From: Myxococcales bacterium
GTDB lineage: Bacteria; Myxococcota_A; Polyangia; Polyangiales; GCA-016699535
Length of the DNA stretch: 64,000 nucleotides
Direction: 5' to 3'
NCBI GenBank assembly: GCA_016699535.1
Contig: CP064980.1
Span: forward strand, 496,001 to 560,000
The position numbers were made by a program, and so were the translations under genes. How positions within the stretch are numbered: position 1 is the first letter of the stretch; each line of letters opens with the position of its first letter. The notes under the pieces are model-generated. The model searched no databases. It was not told the DNA's origin and saw only the letters and a program-made list of their open reading frames with translations. Shown one piece after another: positions 1 through 9,284 of this stretch.

Positions 1-763
1 TCATTTCGCTGGTATTGAAGCGGGATGCAACAGAGTTATTGGGTGCGCTGAGCCAGGCTTTGTAGGTTCCACTTAGCCCAGCGTTGCCGGCCAGAGTCTG
101 GCATAAGCCATCGGCACCGCTCAGCCCACCCATGTTGCCAGTGTACGCAACACTCGAGATAAACACCTTGCGAGGTGATCCGCATGTAGTGCCAGCAGCG
201 AAGCATGCATCGGAGGCACCACACCAGACACAATCGTTAGCGCCGGCTTCGCAGTCCAGCACACTGGTAGCCTTCTTACAGTTTTCGCCAGAAAGATCGC
301 AACTCGCTCCGCTATCCACACAGATTTGAGCAGTGCTGCACCAATCGCAAGCGCCCGTACAAGCACTGTCACTCGTTGCTGAACTGCAAACACAGTTGGC
401 AGCATCGATGTTGCCACACGCACTATCGCGACCACAAAACTGACATCCAGGAGCCGAATCACACGCGCCGCCAGTTAGCGCATCGCAGCTGGCGCAACTA
501 CTGCCCGCTCCACCGCAACTCAGTTCTGAGGGACACCAACTGCATTGAAAATCTTGATCGCAAGCCGCTTTGTCGAGATAAGCCGCACACTGCTCGTTCA
601 GTCCCGCATCGCAGCCCCCAAACAAACAAGAAGGATCCGTATCATTGACGACGCCACTATCCTCCTCTGTTGAGGAGCCTTTGGCACAAGCATTCAACAA
701 AATAACTAAGAAAAAGGCGACGCAAAGCCTCGGGACCTTCGAATGACTCATGTGCATCTTCAT
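1..763 (-). CDS. Cys-rich secreted lipoprotein, C-terminus cut by window edge
   Basis: An open frame runs off the left edge for 254 codons. The start at 763 is preceded by AGGA seven bases upstream. The N-terminus is a lipoprotein signal with lipobox LLNAC, followed by an acidic Asp/Ser/Thr linker and many Cys in CxxC or CxWC patterns (CSWC, CDWC, CVWC). After about residue 200 comes a segment reading VFISSVAYTGN and GLSGADGLCQ, which resembles the DUF1554-like (C-type-lectin-like) domain common on myxobacterial surface proteins; that assignment is from memory of the family. Probably exported and lipid-anchored; the ligand is unknown. The next gene is divergent, with about 90 bp between them. 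Confidence 0.75.
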   Translation of the reverse strand, partial: MKMHMSHSKVPRLCVAFFLVILLNACAKGSSTEEDSGVVNDTDPSCLFGGCDAGLNEQCAAYLDKAACDQDFQCSWCPSELSCGGAGSSCASCDALTGGACDSAPGCQFCGRDSACGNIDAANCVCSSATSDSACTGACDWCSTAQICVDSGASCDLSGENCKKATSVLDCEAGANDCVWCGASDACFAAGTTCGSPRKVFISSVAYTGNMGGLSGADGLCQTLAGNAGLSGTYKAWLSAPNNSVASRFNTSEM

Positions 764-853
764 GCGTTATCCTAGCATAATCCATGACAGGAAAAACTCG
801 CCACTTTGGTCGACAAATGCCCTAATCGTAGTACAATAGACAGACTAAGCTGA

Positions 854-1723
854 ATGCATCTTATTCTTATTATTGTGGTTTTTCTATCCGGTTTTGTAAG
901 CGGATGTGGTGACACCGTCGTCGACCCCCGCGGTGGCGATAGTGGTGTTGGCTCAAAAGACTCAGGCTCGTCGACCGATCTCGATGCCGGGCTCATCATT
1001 GGCGGAGGCTGCGACGGCTTAGGTGAGCGCTACCAAGCGTGTGGGCAGTTTGGTGAATGCGTTGACACCAGCACCGATAACAACAACTGCGGCGGTTGCG
1101 GCGTGGTTTGCGGCGCCCACGAGCGTTGCGATTTTGCTCAGTGTGAGTGCGATAGTCTCGCTGGATTTCAAGTGTGCGGCGAGAGCTGCACCTCGATTAA
1201 TAGCGACAGCGCAAACTGCGGCGGCTGCGGCCTTGCTTGCAACGAAGGCGAGAATTGCCAGCAAGGGAGCTGCGCGGTGGTTAAGGCTGGAGAAACGTGT
1301 GAGACTGCCATTCCTATCACGTTTACGCCGGTCCCTCCCCTAAATGAAGAAATAGTTGAGTTTTCTCTTGATGGCTATGGAAGCGGAAGCTACGGCTGTT
1401 CGGAGGACAGTGAAGTCGTATTCAAGTGGGTCAATACGGACGAAAATACTGGCAACCTACAGCATATCTTTTCGGTTGACGAAGGCGTAGCCGTTGGCGT
1501 CTTTCGCTTCGATCCAGATGCGTGTCCCGGTCCCAACTTGAAGTGTGAACGAGAAATCGTGCCAACGGAGGCAAAACTATGCAATCTCTGCCAAGACACG
1601 ACCTATTTGATCACGGTGGGGAAGAGATCAGATAGCGGAGCATTGCCGGAAAAACTAGTACTGAAAAAAAGGACGGCCATACTGCTTGCGCCTGGTTGCA
1701 ACGGCCAAGGAGAATGCCCCTGA
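854..1723 (+). CDS. Cys-rich repeat lipoprotein
   Basis: 289 residues. The N-terminus is hydrophobic and ends in the lipobox VSGC, so it should be lipid-anchored after export. Two repeats of the form NCGGCG-x-x-C (near residues 75 and 118) with flanking CxxGxC patterns are typical of myxobacterial extracellular proteins. The C-terminal 150 residues hold further Cys pairs (CNLC) and no recognised domain. The stop codon overlaps the start of the next gene (TGATG), so the two are likely translated together. No enzymatic function can be assigned. Confidence 0.8.
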   Translation: MHLILIIVVFLSGFVSGCGDTVVDPRGGDSGVGSKDSGSSTDLDAGLIIGGGCDGLGERYQACGQFGECVDTSTDNNNCGGCGVVCGAHERCDFAQCECDSLAGFQVCGESCTSINSDSANCGGCGLACNEGENCQQGSCAVVKAGETCETAIPITFTPVPPLNEEIVEFSLDGYGSGSYGCSEDSEVVFKWVNTDENTGNLQHIFSVDEGVAVGVFRFDPDACPGPNLKCEREIVPTEAKLCNLCQDTTYLITVGKRSDSGALPEKLVLKKRTAILLAPGCNGQGECP

Positions 1724-3051
1724 TGTCGTATGGTCCATCAAAAGCTTGCCGTACTTTTGTCATGCTCCTTTTGTGCTTTGCGAGCAGTTGTGGTGGCTCT
1801 AAAGAGAGCGGAGATGGCGGAGTTGTCATCACACCCAACATTGACGGAGGCTGTCCCGACAACCACTTGCTCTGTGGTGAGTTTTGCGTGGAGTGCCCGA
1901 CGCAGAGTGGCGCCAACGCATTTAGCTGCAGCGATGATGGTCGCTGCGTAATAACTGGCTGCTCCAACGGCTACGCGTTTTGCGACAATGCTTGCTGCGC
2001 TTTTTTGGAAAACAAGGAAAAAGCTGCGGATACCAATGGCTTGGATACCTGGCCAGCGCAAGCCTCAGTTGATTTGGTAGTTGATCCAGACGATGTGCCC
2101 CATGTGATCTTTACCAAGGAAAAAGGCGCTGCGTTGAGCCATGTGTATAAGCCCGCAGACTGGGATATTGTGACCGCAGTGGGCACAGACAGCTTGGTAA
2201 GCCACGTCGTAAGCAGAGCGGATAGCCAAGGCCGTATTCATGTGGCCTATTTGGCAGGCGGCGAGATAAAATACGCCTTGCGTGACAGCGATGGCAACTG
2301 GAACGGGCCCGAACTTGTAGCAACTAGCAATGGTGGCCCTGGCTTGGACTTTGCGGGTGACGATACACCACGCATTGCTTACTACGATCCTGCCAACGGC
2401 GGCGAAGGTCATAGTTTAAGATTTGCCAGCAACACAGGTGGTTCTTGGTCGAGTTCTAAAATTACCGAAGGACTGTTGAGTCAAGCAGGGGCTTTTGTCG
2501 CGATGCGTTGGCAACGTGGCGACAGTAAAGGCCACATCGTGTATTTTGATTACACTCGCGGCAATAAGCATCAAGGCGAACTCAAATACATTATGCGCAA
2601 TGGCGATAGCTGGGAAGCGCCTGAAACGATTGTAAGTTGGGAAGATGGAGTAAGCGCTGCCGATATTTCTTTTGATTTGTTTCTCGATAGTGAAAAAAAG
2701 CTGCACTTGATTTACAGCGATGTGTTCGCCAAGCATGTGGGACACGTAATCAAAGCCGAAAACGATGCGAGCTGGAGTTACCTAGTTATCGCCGAAAATA
2801 GCCACATCGATCCTGAAGTACGGCCTTTCATTGTTGTCGATAACGCTGGCATAGCCTATGCGCTGTATCGCACACCGTACGCTACAGGAACAACACAGTT
2901 CGGTGTGCTCGACCTTGGTGGTGTCTGGGGCACACAACCGCTTGTTTCTTCAAGTACCGTTGCTGCTGCTGCCTTGGCTCTCGATCAAGCAGGCGCACCC
3001 CATGTCGCTTACATTGACATTAACACCGATAGCTTGCGCTACGCCTATTGA
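1723..3051 (+). CDS. Lipoprotein with Asp-box/BNR-like beta-propeller repeats
   Basis: I place the start at the ATG overlapping the previous stop (TGATG at 1721-1725), with AAGGAG about ten bases upstream; an in-frame TTG further up lacks a site. The protein has a signal peptide with lipobox SSC, a short Cys-rich head (CGEFCVEC) and then roughly 350 residues of repeats of the type D-x-x-G-x-x-H-V-A-Y followed by a small aromatic turn (for example DDVPHVIF, GRIHVAYL, GAPHVAYI). That spacing is typical of BNR/Asp-box-like propeller blades. Likely a surface binding module; substrate unknown. It forms a two-gene operon with the Cys-rich lipoprotein upstream. Confidence 0.75.
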   Translation: MSYGPSKACRTFVMLLLCFASSCGGSKESGDGGVVITPNIDGGCPDNHLLCGEFCVECPTQSGANAFSCSDDGRCVITGCSNGYAFCDNACCAFLENKEKAADTNGLDTWPAQASVDLVVDPDDVPHVIFTKEKGAALSHVYKPADWDIVTAVGTDSLVSHVVSRADSQGRIHVAYLAGGEIKYALRDSDGNWNGPELVATSNGGPGLDFAGDDTPRIAYYDPANGGEGHSLRFASNTGGSWSSSKITEGLLSQAGAFVAMRWQRGDSKGHIVYFDYTRGNKHQGELKYIMRNGDSWEAPETIVSWEDGVSAADISFDLFLDSEKKLHLIYSDVFAKHVGHVIKAENDASWSYLVIAENSHIDPEVRPFIVVDNAGIAYALYRTPYATGTTQFGVLDLGGVWGTQPLVSSSTVAAAALALDQAGAPHVAYIDINTDSLRYAY

Positions 3052-3083
3052 ATGAGTTTTTTTACGAGCGCTAGAGGATGCTC

Positions 3084-3863
3084 TTAGTCGGCGCAGGAGA
3101 AGGCACGCAGGTATAGATAATCGAGCTGAAAATCGGTGGTACCGGTTGTCGCAACGGCTGCTCCTGCCTCTGCAATGATACGAAAATAGATTGTCTCCGG
3201 AGGCATGTTTTTCCAAAAATCGGGGAGCTCAACCAAAGGTCCTGTAAAAAAGTACCAATCGTAGGCCTCGTTGGCTCCGACCATCGTCACAGGAGTGGGC
3301 GAGAGTTGGGATATAAAATCAAGCTCCATGCTATTTTCGTCCGTATTGTCTTGTATCGCCGCACTAAGCTGGGTGCGCACTGTCACGTTGTGGCTACCGC
3401 TGGTGTCTTCTGTTTTGACGATGCGCCGGCCTTCAAAACGTAGCGCCACGGTGTTTTCAGGCAAGCTAATGCTTTGATAGAAGCCTGTAAGATACCCATC
3501 ACCTGCGAGTCGCATATGTGCATAATAGCTACCGTCAAATGGTGCGCTGTAGTAAGGCATGCCGACGCTGGCCGACAGATCCGCGATAGCGCTGCCTGAA
3601 GCTGTGTTCTTTTCCCATACCGTCCAGTTAGCCGCTTCAGCTTCGAAGCCTGAGTTTGTCAGAAGATTGCTGGACAGTTCCGTGTAGTTGCTGCAACTTG
3701 TACTGGGCGTGTCGCTGTCAGACGATAGACTGCCATCGGAAAGAGGAAAATCCGGCGTATCAAAGAATATAACATCTGCTCCAGCATCGCTGGCTTTATC
3801 GGAACCTGAACAAGCCCAAAGCAGCACAAGAAGCAGCCTAGAAATAAATCCTCGGGTCTTCAT
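3084..3863 (-). CDS. Lipoprotein with carbohydrate-binding-like beta domain
   Basis: 259 residues with a lipobox (LLWAC) and GAAGGAG upstream of the ATG. After an Asp/Ser-rich linker, the body contains LLTNSGFEA followed by a W, then alternating beta-strand segments with a terminal LDYLYLRAFSC. The N-S-G-F-E opening is characteristic of CBM-like jelly-roll domains. No catalytic motif is visible. It converges with the propeller lipoprotein with 32 bp between stops and no clear terminator. The function is inferred only from fold-like features. Confidence 0.65.
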   Translation of the reverse strand: MKTRGFISRLLLVLLWACSGSDKASDAGADVIFFDTPDFPLSDGSLSSDSDTPSTSCSNYTELSSNLLTNSGFEAEAANWTVWEKNTASGSAIADLSASVGMPYYSAPFDGSYYAHMRLAGDGYLTGFYQSISLPENTVALRFEGRRIVKTEDTSGSHNVTVRTQLSAAIQDNTDENSMELDFISQLSPTPVTMVGANEAYDWYFFTGPLVELPDFWKNMPPETIYFRIIAEAGAAVATTGTTDFQLDYLYLRAFSCAD

Positions 3864-3885
3864 AGTGTGTTGTACTCCTTCATAG

Positions 3886-4562
3886 TCATGGGTTACACGA
3901 CGAGTCGCTTGGACATACTTCGCAAAGGTCTGTGCCTTCTACTCGACATGCATTTGCACAATAGTAATAGGCACAACGGTCGTCGCTTTCGCAAGCCTGG
4001 AAGTTATGGTTGTTGCAAAGGCTGCACACATCGTATGCGCTACCGATGCTCCCCGCGATAGCGCATTGATAAAACCGAGAATCTGTCGGACATTCATAGT
4101 AAGCACAAGCAAAGTCCGTCGCTTCGCCGTCACATTGTTCCTGCGTAAAGTAAGGATTGCAAAGACACATTTGTTGGTGAAAGGCGAGCAATTTTGATTT
4201 TCGTTAGTACATCCACCGCAGTTTATCGTTTCGGTCGCACTGGTTCCCGGAAGGCAAGCTCCGAAGATTTCACCACAACGACCTTCGCACTCATTGCCAC
4301 TTTCGGGACACTCGCACTGGCCGCTTACACAAATCATGCTGCTATCTTCACAGGCACCGCACGAGATGTCTTTGCAGCCATCGAAAATCTTACCGCATAC
4401 CGCGCCTTGCTCTTCACAAGTAGTCGTCGGATCACATGCTTTAATCGGAGGTCCCTGATCTTGTAAAATATCAGCGTCTCCGGTGTCTTCTGAGCCTGAG
4501 CCACCACAGGAGGCTCCCAAAGTTACTATCAAGGCAAGAAAAGTATTTCTAAAATTAAGCAC
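3886..4562 (-). CDS. Cys-rich lipoprotein, frameshifted
   Basis: The first frame starts at a GTG (4562) with a lipobox GASC and about 130 residues of Cys-rich sequence ending near CSPFTNKC. The same character then continues in another frame (CNPYFTQEQC, CAYYEC, CSLCNNH, CRVEGTDLCEVC) to a stop at 3886. The frames meet at GTGTC (4164-4169), where a dinucleotide GT duplication or a one-base loss would explain the break. The first frame beyond that point is low in Cys and looks like a shadow. Sequencing error or a recent mutation are both possible. Many CxxC pairs suggest disulfide-bonded surface modules. Confidence 0.65.
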
Positions 4563-4832
4563 GGTATCGACAGACTAGCACTATAACTATAGGACGCGAT
4601 TCAAAGCCGGTCAAACGTCGATTGACCCTAAAGCCATGCGATTTGTGTGATAAAGGTAAGTGAATTCCTACTGTTACTTTCAGCTAGCGCACTCGGTATG
4701 GTCGACGAGAAACGCACTCACCGATACATCATCAGCTCCGGGACTGGCCTATCCGAAACAGCATGCAATCCAGCTCTCAAAACCCACACACTGATCCCTA
4801 GAAGATAAAACAGACTTAGCGTCCAGACAAAG

Positions 4833-4870
4833 TTGGCATGATCGTAGTAATTTCATGCCAATTTTGGCAT
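4833..4870. promoter_or_regulatory. Operator-like dyad TTGGCATGA/TCATGCCAA
   Basis: In the 318-bp gap 4563-4880, which holds no gene, a perfect 9-bp dyad (TTGGCATGA at 4833-4841, TCATGCCAA at 4853-4861) is followed by a third half-site TTTTGGCAT at 4862-4870, ten bases before the DHH gene. The position suggests a regulator-binding site or leader hairpin. Related TGGCATG dyads occur near 13107 and 62207. The function is inferred. Confidence 0.35.
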
Positions 4871-4880
4871 CATCCGCCAG

Positions 4881-5771
4881 ATGGTCACGCCAGATTTAGC
4901 CTACGGCACTCCACGCAAGCTACCTAAGCCTAAAAGTTTAGATGGTAGCGTTGTGGTGCTCGATATTGCCTTTGCCACCGAGGTAGGCGGCGCCAGCTTT
5001 AACAAAGTCACGCGTCCCTTCATTGAAGGACTCGGTGACCGCTTGCTGCTCTGGGTCGATCATCACGATCACGATTTACATGTTCAGTACGAAGAAAATC
5101 CGCGCTTTTTCCTGCGAAGTAAAGCTCAACACGGCGCTTGTCCTGAAATGATTACCGAGGAGCTCGTCGAGCAGTATGGTCAACCCGATACCATCTGTTG
5201 CCACGTTGATTTTGATGGTTTGTGCGCCGCCGCCAAATGGATTCGTGGAGGAAAAGAGCCTTACGCAGGAGCCGATCACGATGCATGGGCCATCGACACG
5301 CGTTTAGGCAAAGCAAGCGAGCAAGGGATGCTGCTCGATCGCGCACTTCGTGCTCATCCACGCGACAATTCTCTCAAAGACGTCATTGTGGATTATCTTG
5401 TTCATGGTGCTGAGGACAGGGTAAGTTTTCGAACGATCGAAGAGGCCGCAACCGACCTTGCTGCCATGGAAAAGCAATCGGAAGCTTTGGCTCAGCGCTA
5501 CCAAATTAGCGGTGAGGTGGCTGTGGTCGACACAACGCAAAGCAACCTTCCTTACGACAAGACCTGGCTGCTTTTACTTGGACAGCAAAAAGCCGCTATT
5601 TCGATCGTCTACGATGCTCATACTGTCACAGCCGCTGCGCGTTTTGACAGTGGTATTAATCTGCTACGTTTACTAGGCTTATCCGGTGGTATGCCCACTC
5701 GAGTTAGCGTATCAAGGCAGCAGCTTCAAGATGTCCTTGATGCGCTGGATCCGTATCGCAAAAAAGTTTAA
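4881..5771 (+). CDS. DHH-superfamily phosphoesterase-like protein
   Basis: 296 residues. Residues about 58-64 read DHHDHD, the signature after which the DHH family is named, and a second acidic motif HVDFDGLCAAA lies near residue 108. The family uses these Asp/His residues to bind two divalent metals in hydrolysing phosphodiesters, short oligonucleotides or related substrates. The order of the motifs is unusual for RecJ/NrnA-type proteins, so the exact activity is uncertain. Cytoplasmic, no signal peptide. It sits three bases upstream of pssA and probably shares its transcript. No clear Shine-Dalgarno sequence was seen. Confidence 0.6.
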   Translation: MVTPDLAYGTPRKLPKPKSLDGSVVVLDIAFATEVGGASFNKVTRPFIEGLGDRLLLWVDHHDHDLHVQYEENPRFFLRSKAQHGACPEMITEELVEQYGQPDTICCHVDFDGLCAAAKWIRGGKEPYAGADHDAWAIDTRLGKASEQGMLLDRALRAHPRDNSLKDVIVDYLVHGAEDRVSFRTIEEAATDLAAMEKQSEALAQRYQISGEVAVVDTTQSNLPYDKTWLLLLGQQKAAISIVYDAHTVTAAARFDSGINLLRLLGLSGGMPTRVSVSRQQLQDVLDALDPYRKKV

Positions 5772-5774
5772 ATC

Positions 5775-6572
5775 ATGCGTTTTCAGCTTCGCAAAAGTCT
5801 TTTTCTCGTCCCAAACTTAATTACGCTTTCAAGCGTATTTTGCGGTTTCTACGCGTCAATCATCGTGGCCGAGGCAAACAACTCCGATGACTTTTATCGC
5901 TCAACTGTATTCATCGTGCTTGCGATGTTTCTTGATACCCTCGATGGACGCGTGGCAAGGCTCACACGGACACAAAGTAGCCTAGGTGTTCAGCTTGACT
6001 CGTTGGCCGATGTCATCTCCTTTGGACTGGCGCCTTCGTTACTTGTGTACCGATGGTCCCTTCACCAACTTGCAGGCCTCGGAGTGTTCGTAAGCTTTTG
6101 TTTTCTAGCTGCTGGTGTATTGCGCCTGGCTCGCTTTAACGTCCTAGCCGTTAGCCCAGTTGGTGCACCGAATAAACCCAAAGCCTACACCCTAGGGCTT
6201 CCCATACCTGCGGCAGCCGGGATCTTAGTTTCTCTGGTTGCTGCAAACCACGCACTGGATCTTCCCTTTCCCGGCTCACCCGTCTTCGTCATGGTGCTCG
6301 TCCTGGCTCTATCGTTTTTCATGGTAAGCACGCTGCGTTTTAGGTCTTTCAAAGATCTGAAACTGAACGCGCAGAGCGTTGCCCTCGTACTCTTTGCCAT
6401 CATCCCAGGAATTTTGCTTGCCCTACGCTATCACATCAGTGTCACATTGATATGGCTCCTCGGGGCCTATATGGCACTGGGAGTAGGCGAGAGTTTTTTG
6501 CGCTTGCTTAGTCGTTTGCTTGACGCTAAATCCAAAAACAAAGAGTACAACGACCACCCGTCAACACCATGA
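5775..6572 (+). CDS. pssA: CDP-diacylglycerol-serine O-phosphatidyltransferase
   Basis: This enzyme transfers the phosphatidyl group from CDP-diacylglycerol to L-serine, the first step to phosphatidylethanolamine, at the inner membrane. The CDP-alcohol phosphotransferase motif D-x2-D-G-x2-A-R-x8-G-x3-D-x3-D is intact (DTLDGRVAR, then G, LDSLAD) near residues 54-80. N-terminal FLVPNLITL and about seven further hydrophobic segments fit the family; 265 residues is a normal length for the pssA2 type. It lies three bases after the DHH gene, and its stop overlaps the ATG of the FAD oxidase by four bases. Confidence 0.9.
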   Translation: MRFQLRKSLFLVPNLITLSSVFCGFYASIIVAEANNSDDFYRSTVFIVLAMFLDTLDGRVARLTRTQSSLGVQLDSLADVISFGLAPSLLVYRWSLHQLAGLGVFVSFCFLAAGVLRLARFNVLAVSPVGAPNKPKAYTLGLPIPAAAGILVSLVAANHALDLPFPGSPVFVMVLVLALSFFMVSTLRFRSFKDLKLNAQSVALVLFAIIPGILLALRYHISVTLIWLLGAYMALGVGESFLRLLSRLLDAKSKNKEYNDHPSTP

Positions 6573-8002
6573 CTCTGTCTGCGCTAAATAAAAACATGGA
6601 TGCCGCTCTTATTGAACTCGGCAAAAAATTAAAATCGGATCAGATCATCACTGATAGCGACGTACTTGAAAGCTATGCGATTGATACCAGCGAAGCGGAA
6701 CCTCATCAACCCGATGCTGTCCTGCGAGCTCGCTCTGCTCAAGACATTGCTGAAACCTTACGTATCGCCAATCACTATCGCATCCCGGTCACTCCTCGTG
6801 CAGCTGGCACGGGACGTACCGGTGGCGCAGTGCCACTAGCCGGAGGCATCGTGCTCAGTGTCGAGCACATGCAGAAGATCAAGGAAATCGATAGAGATAA
6901 CTTTATTTGCGTGGCGGAACCTGGTGTGATCACTGGAGAATTGCAACGTAGCGTTGAGAACGAAGCTCTTTTTTATCCGCCCGATCCAAACTCGCTTGAT
7001 TCCTGCATGCTCGGTGGAAACATTGCAGAAAATGCCGGCGGCCCCCGCGCCTTCAAGTATGGCGTCACTCGCGACTACGTCCTTGGCATGCAAGTAGTCA
7101 CCGCAGCAGGGGAAATACTTTCTTTAGGTAAACGCACTCTAAAAGGCGTGACCGGATATGATTTAACCGCCTTGCTCGTAGGCAGCGAGGGCACACTTGG
7201 CGTTATTACTGAAGCAACCTTCAAGCTTTTAGCCCTACCCGAAAAAATCGTAACACTGGCGGTGTTCTTCAAAGACAATAGCTCGGCTCTCGACTCAGTG
7301 ACAGCCATGGGACGCGCTGGGATCATTTCACGCTGCTATGAATTTTTAGATCAAGAGACCTTGGACGTACTGCGTCCCAAAGCCGCGCTGGACATTCCCA
7401 AATCTGCCCAAGCCATGATCATTATGGAACTCGATGGCTCAGAGCAGCAAGTTGACCGCGATCTTGAAAAAAGCGCGGCAGTCTTAGAAACATGCGGTGC
7501 CATAGAGGTCCTTGTCGCGAAAAACAACCAAGAACGCAGTCGTTTGTGGGGTGCTCGGCGAGAAATGTCGCATGCCTTACGCGAGAGAGCTGCTTTTAAA
7601 TTAGCAGAAGATGTTGTGGTTCCGCGAGATAAACTAAGAGACCTCGTTGATTACGGAAGAGAGCTCAGTGAACGATTTAAGATTCGTACCGCAAGCTACG
7701 GTCATGCGGGCGATGGTAATCTGCACATGAACTTTTTGTGGGATGATCCTGCGGAGCGACCGACAGTGGAAAAAGCCATTAAGGCCCTCTTTGAAAAAGT
7801 CGTTGCACTTCGTGGCACCCTTACCGGCGAGCACGGCGTCGGGATTCTCAAAGCTCCTTATCTAGGCCTCGAGCAAAGCGAAACGCTCATAGACTACCAA
7901 AAACGCATCAAAAAACTCTTTGACCCCAATGGTATTCTCAACCCAGGCAAGATCTTTCCCTCCGAAGCCAAAGCTTTCGGGCACAGCCACCTATTGTGCT
8001 AG
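6569..8002 (+). CDS. FAD-binding oxidoreductase, GlcD / D-lactate dehydrogenase type
   Basis: 477 residues matching the GlcD/Dld2 family in length and order: an N-terminal PCMH-type FAD domain (RAAGTGRTGGAVPL near 73-86, GGNIAENAGGPR near 149-160, LVGSEGTLGVI near 206-216) and a C-terminal FAD-oxidase domain with GHAGDGNLHMN and GEHGVG, whose His residues serve catalysis and metal binding. Members oxidise glycolate, D-lactate or similar 2-hydroxyacids and pass electrons to quinone or cytochrome. The substrate cannot be decided here. The start overlaps the pssA stop (ATGA). No GlcE or GlcF partner is adjacent. Confidence 0.85.
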   Translation: MTLSALNKNMDAALIELGKKLKSDQIITDSDVLESYAIDTSEAEPHQPDAVLRARSAQDIAETLRIANHYRIPVTPRAAGTGRTGGAVPLAGGIVLSVEHMQKIKEIDRDNFICVAEPGVITGELQRSVENEALFYPPDPNSLDSCMLGGNIAENAGGPRAFKYGVTRDYVLGMQVVTAAGEILSLGKRTLKGVTGYDLTALLVGSEGTLGVITEATFKLLALPEKIVTLAVFFKDNSSALDSVTAMGRAGIISRCYEFLDQETLDVLRPKAALDIPKSAQAMIIMELDGSEQQVDRDLEKSAAVLETCGAIEVLVAKNNQERSRLWGARREMSHALRERAAFKLAEDVVVPRDKLRDLVDYGRELSERFKIRTASYGHAGDGNLHMNFLWDDPAERPTVEKAIKALFEKVVALRGTLTGEHGVGILKAPYLGLEQSETLIDYQKRIKKLFDPNGILNPGKIFPSEAKAFGHSHLLC

Positions 8003-8018
8003 CCACACTCAAGACACA

Positions 8019-9281
8019 CTAAACAAAAAGCGCGAGTGGCTGCTCAAGGTAGTAACGTAAAGCAGCAAGGAACTCTGCCCCTACAGCGCCATCGACGACA
8101 CGGTGATCGCAGGACAAAGTCATACGCATGCGTCGTCCAATAAGAAGTTGTCCATCGCGGGCAATCGGCTCTTGCCTTACGGCACCTACGGCCAAGATTG
8201 CACCCTCAGGCGGATTGATCACCGCTGAAAAACTTTCGATACCATACATGCCGAGGTTGGAAATCGAGAAGGTGCCATCTTGCATCTCTTCAGGCTTGAG
8301 CTTTTTGTCTTTAGCGCGCTTTGCAAGCTCGCGGACTTCATTCGCTATCACGGCGAGGGGCTTGGTGTCTGCCGAGCGAATGACTGGTGTGACTAGGCCA
8401 TCGAGCACAGCTACGGCCACCGAGATGTCCACTCGATTGTGATAGTGAATGCTATCACCCATAAACGAAGCATTGGCCGCAGGGACTTTACGCAAGGCTT
8501 TAGCCGAGGCTTTGATAATGATGTCGTTGACCGAAACTTTTTGACCACGTTCTTCAAGCTCTGTGTTGATTTGTTGACGAGCTGCCCACAGCGCATCGGA
8601 ATCAACGTCGATCGTCAGGTAAAAATGTGGGATTTCTTGTTTTGATTGCGTAAGCCTGCGGGCAATGGTCTTTCGCATTTGCGAAAGCGGGACCACTTTG
8701 GGTGGACCAGAAATGATTTGATAGCCAGCGCCTCCGGATACGCCTTGAAGATCGCGCTTGATAATGCGGCCACCAGGACCTGTGCCTGCTACACCATGTA
8801 GATTGATGCCTTGCTCATTGGCAAGCTTGCGCACCAGAGGAGATGCCTTAATGCGACCACTGGACGTCACCGAAGACGAAGGAGCCGCTGCCTGAGAGAC
8901 AGAAGAAGTGCTTGGAGCTGAACTTTGATTCTGTGCTTCGCTTTTATCCGCCGCTTTACTCTGAGAACCGCTTGCTTCTGATGCAGCACCGCTTGAGGGT
9001 TGATGCTTCTTAGCTTCCTCAATTAACTTCGTAATGTCATCGCTTTTATCGCCAATGATAGCGACGGGTTCATCGGGACTGAGCACCGCGCCCTCGGGGG
9101 CAAGCTGCTTCAGCAGCACACCCTTATCAAAAGAGCGAAACTCCATGGTCGCTTTGTCGGTTTCAACTTCAGCAAGCAAGTCGTCGGTGTCAACGGCTTC
9201 GCCTTCTTGTTTGACCCAGCGCACTAAAGTGCCCTCGTCCATGGTGGGAGAAAGTTTTGGGAGTCCAATAATTTTTGCCAT
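8019..9281 (-). CDS. pdhC: Pyruvate dehydrogenase E2, dihydrolipoamide acetyltransferase
   Basis: E2 core subunit of the pyruvate dehydrogenase complex; it moves the acetyl group from E1 to CoA via a swinging lipoyl arm. An N-terminal lipoyl domain carries the modified Lys in ETDKATME (Lys43), followed by a Ser/Ala-rich linker (about 95-145), an E3/E1-binding domain (about 146-185, ending GPGGRIIKRDL) and the catalytic domain with DHRVVDG near the C-terminus. Length 420 fits a single-lipoyl E2. It is third in the operon, three bases after pdhB. No E3 (lipoamide dehydrogenase) gene is nearby. It converges with the FAD oxidase with a 16-bp gap. Confidence 0.95.
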   Translation of the reverse strand: MAKIIGLPKLSPTMDEGTLVRWVKQEGEAVDTDDLLAEVETDKATMEFRSFDKGVLLKQLAPEGAVLSPDEPVAIIGDKSDDITKLIEEAKKHQPSSGAASEASGSQSKAADKSEAQNQSSAPSTSSVSQAAAPSSSVTSSGRIKASPLVRKLANEQGINLHGVAGTGPGGRIIKRDLQGVSGGAGYQIISGPPKVVPLSQMRKTIARRLTQSKQEIPHFYLTIDVDSDALWAARQQINTELEERGQKVSVNDIIIKASAKALRKVPAANASFMGDSIHYHNRVDISVAVAVLDGLVTPVIRSADTKPLAVIANEVRELAKRAKDKKLKPEEMQDGTFSISNLGMYGIESFSAVINPPEGAILAVGAVRQEPIARDGQLLIGRRMRMTLSCDHRVVDGAVGAEFLAALRYYLEQPLALFV

Positions 9282-9284
9282 AGC